Source of the DNA: Mixta tenebrionis
GTDB lineage: Bacteria; Pseudomonadota; Gammaproteobacteria; Enterobacterales; Enterobacteriaceae
Length of the DNA stretch: 64,000 nucleotides
Assembly (NCBI RefSeq): GCF_006517625.1
Contig: NZ_VHQI01000007.1
Span: 124,001-188,000, forward strand
Direction: 5' to 3'
Below the pieces are notes generated by a model that searched no databases, was not told the origin of the DNA, and worked only from the letters and a program-made list of their open reading frames with translations. Every line of letters begins with the position of its first letter. Position 1 is the first letter of the stretch. A program made the translations under genes and the position numbers. Of this stretch, positions 59,408 through 64,000 are shown piece after piece.

Positions 59408-59492
59408 TGGTTGCCTCTTTACCGTTCAGTCGCCCGGATTTGGGCGTAGAGATTGCCCGACGCAGTGAAGCGCCTGTTTTTAACCGATTGAA

Positions 59493-60281
59493 TTAACTGG
59501 CTTTTGACAAATAACCCAGCAAGCCAGAGATTTTATCCGCCGCGAGGCGCACCTCATTTTGCAGCCGCTCGCGCGCGCTGTGCGGCACCTCTCCCGACGG
59601 CACCAGAATGCTCACTACCGCCGCCACGCCTCCGCTGCGGTTAAATACCGGATAGACAATGGAGGAGATGCCGTGGCGGAAAAAGGATTCGCCAATCACA
59701 TAGCCGCGCGCTTTATCCTGCTGCACCATCTGCCAGAGCGTTTCACGGTTATCCAGCCGATCGGGCGCGTTGCCCGGCAGCCGCTCCTGCGGAAAGAGCT
59801 GTTCGAACTCGGCGCGCGTCACATCGGTCAACAGCATGCGCCCCAGCGAAGTGCAATGTGCCGGCAGACGGGTGCCGATGCTGACCTGGTTGATGCGCGA
59901 ACCGGCGGCGCTGACGCGGGCGATATAGATGATGTCGCGCCCGTCGCGGATCGCCAGATGGCTGCTGCACTCGCTGCTGTCGCGCAGCTGTTCGATAACC
60001 GGCTGTCCCACCTGCGCCACATCCAGCGAGGCGATATATTCAAACCCCAGCCGCAGCACGTTCATCCCCAGCGCAAAGGTGCTGGTGCGCGGGTTACGCT
60101 GCAGAAAGCCCATATACTCCAGCGTCTGCACCACGCGGTACGCCGTCGCCTTCGGCATATCCACCAGCCGGTGCAGCTCGGCGAAGGTCAGTTCGCGGTG
60201 CTGTCCGCCAAACGCCAGCAGCAGCTGCAGGCCGCGCTCCAGGCCCGGCACCAGATATTTAATCTCCTGCTGATTCGCCAT
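59493..60281 (-). CDS. IclR-family transcriptional regulator
   Basis: 262 residues. The N-terminal winged HTH reads PGLERGLQLLLAFGG..LTFAELHRLVDMPKATAYRVVQTLEYMGFL. The IclR effector domain has HLAIRDGRDIIYIARV, LPAHCTSLGRMLL and RGYVIGESFFRHGISSIVYPVF. Such proteins sense small aromatic or organic acids. It is encoded within the operon, 16 bp after the SDR, so it would control its own synthesis. Candidate operators are the GTTTCA palindromes upstream of 62709. Confidence 0.92.
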   Translation of the reverse strand: MANQQEIKYLVPGLERGLQLLLAFGGQHRELTFAELHRLVDMPKATAYRVVQTLEYMGFLQRNPRTSTFALGMNVLRLGFEYIASLDVAQVGQPVIEQLRDSSECSSHLAIRDGRDIIYIARVSAAGSRINQVSIGTRLPAHCTSLGRMLLTDVTRAEFEQLFPQERLPGNAPDRLDNRETLWQMVQQDKARGYVIGESFFRHGISSIVYPVFNRSGGVAAVVSILVPSGEVPHSARERLQNEVRLAADKISGLLGYLSKAS

Positions 60282-60297
60282 AGCGCCTCCGCAATAG

Positions 60298-61047
60298 TCA
60301 GTTAAAGACGAAGCCGCCGTTGACCGGAATCAGCTGCCCGGTAACAAAACGCGCCAGATCGCTCAGCAGCCACAGCGCGCTGCCGGTGACATCCTCCGGC
60401 AGCTGCGCGCCGCTCAGCGCGCGCCCGTTTTCATACAGCTGGTGGCGCTCCGCCGGCACATATTCCGTCGCTTCAACGCGGGTCAGGCCCGGCGCGATGG
60501 CGTTGATACGGATGCGTTTTGCCCCCAGCTCACGCGCCATCGAGCGCGTCATGGCGATCACCGCGCCCTTGCTGGCGACATAGGCCATCAGGCGCGGCGC
60601 GCCCCACAGCGCGGTGTCGGACGCCAGGTTAACAATGCCGGAGCCGGGCGGCATCAGCGGTACGGCGGCGCGCGTCACCAGCCAGGTGCCCTTAACGTTT
60701 ACCGTCATCACCCGATCCCACAGCGCCGGGTCATAATCAAACATATCTTCGCCGCCGACGCCGGTCGCCAGCGCCGCGTTATTCACCAGGCCATCAATCG
60801 CGCCCTGCGCGCCAATCGCAGCAAAGGCGCGTTCAATCTGGCGCCCGTCGGCCAGATCGATCTGGTACGTCTCTACAGGATGCCCCGCCTGGCGCAGACG
60901 CTGGGCGCTTTCCGCCAGCTCGCCTTTCAGGATGTCGCACATCACCACGCGCGCGCCCTGCTCTGCGCACGCCGCAGCGAAGGCGTAGCCCAGCCCGCGC
61001 GCGGCGCCGGTAATCACGATACGTTTATCCTGCAGCAGGCCGCTCAT
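60298..61047 (-). CDS. Classical SDR, probable diol dehydrogenase
   Basis: 249 residues. TGAARGLGYAFA cofactor motif, VNNAALATG, NLASDTALWG with the active-site Ser and YVASKGAVIAMTRS with YxxxK, so this one is catalytically complete. It directly follows the oxygenase alpha gene, whose stop it overlaps by one base. Dehydrogenation of a cis-diol or hydroxylated product is the likely role. Confidence 0.88.
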   Translation of the reverse strand: MSGLLQDKRIVITGAARGLGYAFAAACAEQGARVVMCDILKGELAESAQRLRQAGHPVETYQIDLADGRQIERAFAAIGAQGAIDGLVNNAALATGVGGEDMFDYDPALWDRVMTVNVKGTWLVTRAAVPLMPPGSGIVNLASDTALWGAPRLMAYVASKGAVIAMTRSMARELGAKRIRINAIAPGLTRVEATEYVPAERHQLYENGRALSGAQLPEDVTGSALWLLSDLARFVTGQLIPVNGGFVFN

Positions 61048-62069
61048 CAGGCGGCTCCCTGCTGCGCTTCGCGTTGCGCCAGCTGCTCTTTCGCCGCCTT
61101 CTGCATCATGCGGCGCAGGCGCGACAGGCCGACATCGTGCTGATAAAGATATTCATGTTCACGCGCCTCCGGCGCGAGGTTTTCCAGCACCACGCGGTCC
61201 TGCTCCAGCACCTCCCAGTGCAGTTTTTCCAGTCGGTTGCGGTAGATAAAGCGCCAGAGATCGCGCTGCCAGCCCTGCACGCGGCGGATACGCCAGAAAA
61301 ACACCCGGCAGCGATCGTTATCTTCCGGCACCACCATGCCGACGATCCAGAAGTGACCGCCCGGCCCAAAGCGCTTTTTGTAAGGGATAGAGAGGCGCAT
61401 CCAGCAGGCGCCGCTGATGCCCAGCTCCACCCAGTCGAAGTTGACGCCGCTCTGCCCTTTTTTCTCGAAGATGAAACCGGTTTGCGTCGGCTGCAGCACC
61501 ATTTCCGCCTGGCGATCGCCTTCCGCCATCGAGTGCGAGGAGGAGTGCAAATAGGTGCCGTGCATCGGGTCCATAACGTTTTCCAGCGCGTACTGGTAGT
61601 TGCACTGCCAGGCGGCGGTACAGAGGAAATGGCTGTAGCTTTCGCTATCCGCCAGCTCCTGCGGAAAGCTCAGCGCATCCGGCTGATGTTCTGCAGTGAC
61701 GCCAAACCAGAGGAATATTGCGCCGTGCGCTTCCTGCACCTGATAGCTGCGCACGCACTGCTGCCCCACCAGCGGGCAGCGATCCACCGCGGGCACGCTT
61801 TTTACCTCGCCGTCGCCGGCGACTTCTACGCCGTGATACCAGCAGGCGATGCGATCGCCGAGGTTCCAGCCCATCGACAGGCGGGCGCCGCGATGCGGGC
61901 AGCGATCTTCCAGCGCCTGCACCTGACCATCCTGATTGCGCCATACCACGATCTGCTCACCGAGACGGGTGATGCCAACCGGCGCCGACTGAACTTCCCA
62001 GCTCGCCAGCACCGGATACCACAGACCGCGCAAGCCCTTATCGAGATAGTGTTGAACTGCCGTCGTCAT
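61047..62069 (-). CDS. Rieske non-heme iron oxygenase, alpha subunit
   Basis: 340 residues. N-terminal Rieske domain with CPHRGARLSMGW and CWYHGVEV (two Cys, two His for the 2Fe-2S cluster) at about 57-80. The catalytic domain has the bridging Asp and iron His ligands in NVMDPMHGTYLHSS. The short size and lack of a beta-subunit gene place it among the vanillate-demethylase/phthalate-oxygenase-like, alpha-only enzymes. Ferredoxin and reductase are supplied by other genes of the operon. Confidence 0.92.
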   Translation of the reverse strand: MTTAVQHYLDKGLRGLWYPVLASWEVQSAPVGITRLGEQIVVWRNQDGQVQALEDRCPHRGARLSMGWNLGDRIACWYHGVEVAGDGEVKSVPAVDRCPLVGQQCVRSYQVQEAHGAIFLWFGVTAEHQPDALSFPQELADSESYSHFLCTAAWQCNYQYALENVMDPMHGTYLHSSSHSMAEGDRQAEMVLQPTQTGFIFEKKGQSGVNFDWVELGISGACWMRLSIPYKKRFGPGGHFWIVGMVVPEDNDRCRVFFWRIRRVQGWQRDLWRFIYRNRLEKLHWEVLEQDRVVLENLAPEAREHEYLYQHDVGLSRLRRMMQKAAKEQLAQREAQQGAA

Positions 62070-62080
62070 CGCCTTCCTCC

Positions 62081-62389
62081 TCAGTAGCCGTTAGCCTGTA
62101 AAAATGCCTGAAAGCTGGCTTCGCTCCACGCTTCGCCCTGCTGGTCATACATTTTGTGCGCGTTTAAGCCGCTTACCAGCGCCGGCAGCGTTTCCGCGCC
62201 CTGCTCGAACAGCTCTTCCAGCTGCGCGATTAGCGCCAGCTCCCAGCTCTCCGGCGCGCGGCTGCGCGTTTGCCAAATCAGGTTCTGATAGGCGCCCGGC
62301 TTGTGAATGGTGCCGTTGCCGCCCTCTTTCGGCGGCGTGAACTGGCGGCTTTCCGGCAGCGCCGGGTTGAACTCCAGGGCTGTGCTCAT
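62081..62389 (-). CDS. Small conserved protein linked to Rieske oxygenase operons
   Basis: 102 residues, acidic, soluble, mostly helical in the second half (ELALIAQLEELFEQGAETLPALVSGLNAHKMYDQQG). The N-terminal part (FTPPKEGGNGTIHKPGAYQNLIWQTRSR) is ordered-looking but motif-poor. I recall similar proteins being annotated as having a recombinase-like helix-turn-helix; I cannot confirm it. The start overlaps the ferredoxin stop (ATGA) and it lies 11 bp before the oxygenase gene, so it may be an accessory or missing-subunit equivalent. Confidence 0.75.
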   Translation of the reverse strand: MSTALEFNPALPESRQFTPPKEGGNGTIHKPGAYQNLIWQTRSRAPESWELALIAQLEELFEQGAETLPALVSGLNAHKMYDQQGEAWSEASFQAFLQANGY

Positions 62390-62709
62390 GAAACGCTCTC
62401 CTCAATAAAGGCGATCTGGATTTGCTCCCCGTCGATGCGCAGCGGATAGCGCTGCAGGCTACGCCCGCCCGGCCCGTGCAGGCACTGCCCGGTTTTCAGA
62501 TCGAACACCGCCTCATGCAGCGGACATTCGACTTTGCCATCCTCGACGAATCCCTGGCTCAGCAGCGCGTAGGCATGAGGGCAAATATCTTCAAGCGCGT
62601 AATATTCGCCGTCCACCAGATAAATGCCGATCTCTTTACCGGCCACTACGCCGCCCCAGGGAAAATCTTCCTGCACCTGTTCTGTATTACATACGCCTAT
62701 CCAGCTCAT
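62386..62709 (-). CDS. Rieske ferredoxin
   Basis: 107 residues, single Rieske 2Fe-2S domain. CPHAYALLSQGF and CPLHEAVFDLKTGQC give the CxH and CxxH ligands. It is of the biphenyl-dioxygenase-ferredoxin type and donates electrons to the oxygenase. First gene of the operon; GGAGG 7 nt before ATG62709 fixes the start although the frame extends to 62769. Confidence 0.9.
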   Translation of the reverse strand: MSWIGVCNTEQVQEDFPWGGVVAGKEIGIYLVDGEYYALEDICPHAYALLSQGFVEDGKVECPLHEAVFDLKTGQCLHGPGGRSLQRYPLRIDGEQIQIAFIEESVS

Positions 62710-62728
62710 CGCGATCCTCCAGGCTTTT

Positions 62729-62744
62729 GTTTCATATATGAAAC
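62729..62744. promoter_or_regulatory. Perfect 16-bp palindrome, candidate IclR operator O1
   Basis: GTTTCATATATGAAAC lies about 20 bp before the first gene and about 17 nt downstream of the predicted transcription start. IclR-family operators of the KdgR type also have TGAAAC/GTTTCA arms. Confidence 0.65.
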
Positions 62745-62767
62745 TTTGTTTCTTATTTAATACGGCC

Positions 62768-62795
62768 AATATAAAAGCGGTGAAGGTTTCGTCAA
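62768..62795 (-). promoter_or_regulatory. Sigma70-type promoter of the catabolic operon
   Basis: On the minus strand TTGACG (62795-62790), a 16-bp spacer, then TATATT (62773-62768). This is a near-consensus promoter pointing at the ferredoxin gene. The spacer contains GAAACCTTCACC, a degenerate copy of the operator arms. Confidence 0.7.
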
Positions 62796-62921
62796 GGGTT
62801 AAAGTAAATATTTTGTTAAAACGATTACTTTTAATTAACCGATTGTGGTGACGATCACGAAAAGCGGCGGAAAAAATAAATATCCCGGCGCAGTAAAATT
62901 CCGCAACGGAATAATCAGCGC

Positions 62922-62986
62922 GGTGAAATAAGGTTTCACTGGTGAAACGAAAAATAAATTTTTACTTATAAAACAGAGAGTTTCAC
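62922..62986. promoter_or_regulatory. Operator-like cluster O2 upstream of the operon
   Basis: GTTTCACTGGTGAAAC (62933-62948) is a 7+7 palindrome with a 2-bp centre. Further copies of the arm occur at about 62922 (GGTGAAAT) and 62980 (GTTTCAC). Three to four arms within 65 bp suggest cooperative regulator binding about 170 bp upstream of the promoter. Confidence 0.5.
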
Positions 62987-62995
62987 CTGTTAACC

Positions 62996-63311
62996 AATTT
63001 ACACTAGTAACTATTAGCAATGAGGGTTAAATAATAAAAAGCGAGAACGGCGAGAAAAATAAAACCGGCGGCATGGGAAAAAGAGAGACGATATTACCAA
63101 AGCGGCAGCGACAGCCGGTTATTGCTCTGGGGAAAAGAGCGGAGGATATAAAGTTCTGGTTGCGCCTTATGCCGCCGACAGCAATATTAATATGCCTTTT
63201 AATATCAGGCGGCGCGGCACAGGTTAAGGCGGTAAATTAAGATAATCCTCAGAATAATCGCAGTGAAATAACCGGGCGCCGCCGCACGGCAGCAGGCAGC
63301 GGCGCCAGAAA
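62996..63311. other. Intergenic region between the catabolic operon and speB
   Basis: About 315 bp, AT-rich near the operon. No gene seen. GGCGCCGC (63275-63282) / GCGGCGCC (63299-63306) forms a hairpin right after speB that may end its transcript, although the U-run is weak. Confidence 0.45.
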
Positions 63312-64000
63312 TTAGCCTTTATTCGCCTTATTCACCGCCTGTACGTGCAGCATATCCAGCGCGATGGTCGCTGCCGCTAGCGAGGTAAGATCGGACTGAT
63401 CGTAGCCCGGCGCCACCTCAACCAGATCCATGCCGACAATATCTAACCCCTGCAGGCCGCGGATCAGCTTCAGCGCCTTGTCGGTAGTCAGACCGCCGAT
63501 AACCGGCGTGCCGGTGCCTGGCGCATGCGCCGGATCGAGGCAGTCGATATCGAAAGTCAGGTAAACCGGCATATCGCCGACGATCTGTTTTACCTGCGCC
63601 AGGATATCATCCACGCCGCGATCGTTAACCTGCGCCGCATCCAGCACCTGATAGCCGAGATTTTTATCAAATTCGGTGCGAATGCCGATCTGTACCGAAC
63701 GTTCCGGCGCAATCAATCCTTCCTGCGGCGCATGATGGAACATGGTGCCGTGGTCGAAGGTCGGGCCGTTGGAGTAGGTGTCGGTGTGGGCATCGAAATG
63801 CACCAGCGCCATCTTGCCGAAGTGCTTCGCGTGGGCGCGCAGCAGCGGCAGCGTGATGTAGTGATCGCCGCCGAAGGTCAGCATCCGCTTGCCGCTGGCC
63901 AGCAATTTTTCCGCGTGCGCCTGCAGCTTATCGCTCAAATCCTGCGAATCGCCGAAGGCGTAAACCAGATCGCCGCAGTCAATGATGTTCAGACGCTGGC
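63312..64000 (-). CDS. speB: Agmatinase, N-terminus beyond window end
   Basis: About 229 C-terminal residues are visible; the frame continues past 64000, reading [16 protein letters not shown] just inside the edge. Ureohydrolase manganese motifs [20 protein letters not shown] and [17 protein letters not shown] are intact. It converts agmatine to putrescine and urea. In E. coli it directly follows loiP; here the 12.7-kb operon separates them. The TTG at 63938 is not the start. Confidence 0.95.
   Translation of the reverse strand, partial: QRLNIIDCGDLVYAFGDSQDLSDKLQAHAEKLLASGKRMLTFGGDHYITLPLLRAHAKHFGKMALVHFDAHTDTYSNGPTFDHGTMFHHAPQEGLIAPERSVQIGIRTEFDKNLGYQVLDAAQVNDRGVDDILAQVKQIVGDMPVYLTFDIDCLDPAHAPGTGTPVIGGLTTDKALKLIRGLQGLDIVGMDLVEVAPGYDQSDLTSLAAATIALDMLHVQAVNKANKG

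Overview
The window is a chromosomal segment of an enterobacterium. Gene order follows the Escherichia coli 64-66 min region almost gene for gene (galR, lysA-lysR, lysS-prfB-recJ-dsbC-xerD, fldB, cptA-sdhE, ygfZ, trhA, bglA, gcvPHT, ubiIH-pepP-ygfB, zapA, 6S RNA, fau, serA, rpiA, argP, yggE, argO, mscS, fbaA-pgk-epd, tktA, loiP, speB). The GC-rich codon use and the genes that are absent or inserted suggest Erwiniaceae (Pantoea/Mixta/Erwinia-like). That family placement is inference; Enterobacterales is firm.

Layout. 1-9000: 5'-portion of a bisC-type molybdoenzyme gene, galR with a palindromic operator, an SDR gene behind a 12-bp inverted repeat, a secreted DUF3472-like protein, the divergent lysA/lysR pair and an MFS exporter. 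9200-16730 (minus strand): xerD-dsbC-recJ, a 1.5-kb repeat locus, then prfB (programmed +1 frameshift) and lysS. 16800-23900: fldB, cptA-sdhE, ygfZ, trhA, an RpiR regulator with bglA, and an AT-rich secreted nuclease/phosphatase-fold gene. 23900-28400: gcvTHP with a possible PurR box. 28400-30170: a gene-poor kilobase with short tandem repeats and one small membrane-protein gene. 30170-49900: core genes (ubiquinone hydroxylases, zapA/6S RNA/fau, serA, rpiA, argP, argO, mscS, the Cra/CRP-type controlled epd-pgk-fbaA block, a bactofilin, tktA, loiP). 49998-62709: a compact 14-gene catabolic operon on the minus strand, inserted between loiP and speB, which are neighbours in E. coli. 63312-64000: speB, cut by the window end.

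Two parts stand out. First, the recJ-prfB gap carries two different tandem arrays: nine units of about 49-50 bp, and seven 59-bp units of which most are identical. A long inverted repeat lies between them, and two related palindromic elements in opposite orientation flank the second array. This splits what is a tight operon in E. coli. Second, the 14-gene operon encodes a three-component Rieske oxygenase, two SDRs, an extradiol-type VOC dioxygenase, an alpha/beta hydrolase, a cupin, an aspartate-dehydrogenase-like protein, an aldehyde dehydrogenase, a TPP-dependent lyase, an MFS importer and an IclR regulator. Upstream is a good sigma70-like promoter with a perfect 16-bp palindrome just downstream of it. 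The set looks like an aromatic, possibly nitrogen-containing, ring degradation pathway whose substrate I cannot name.
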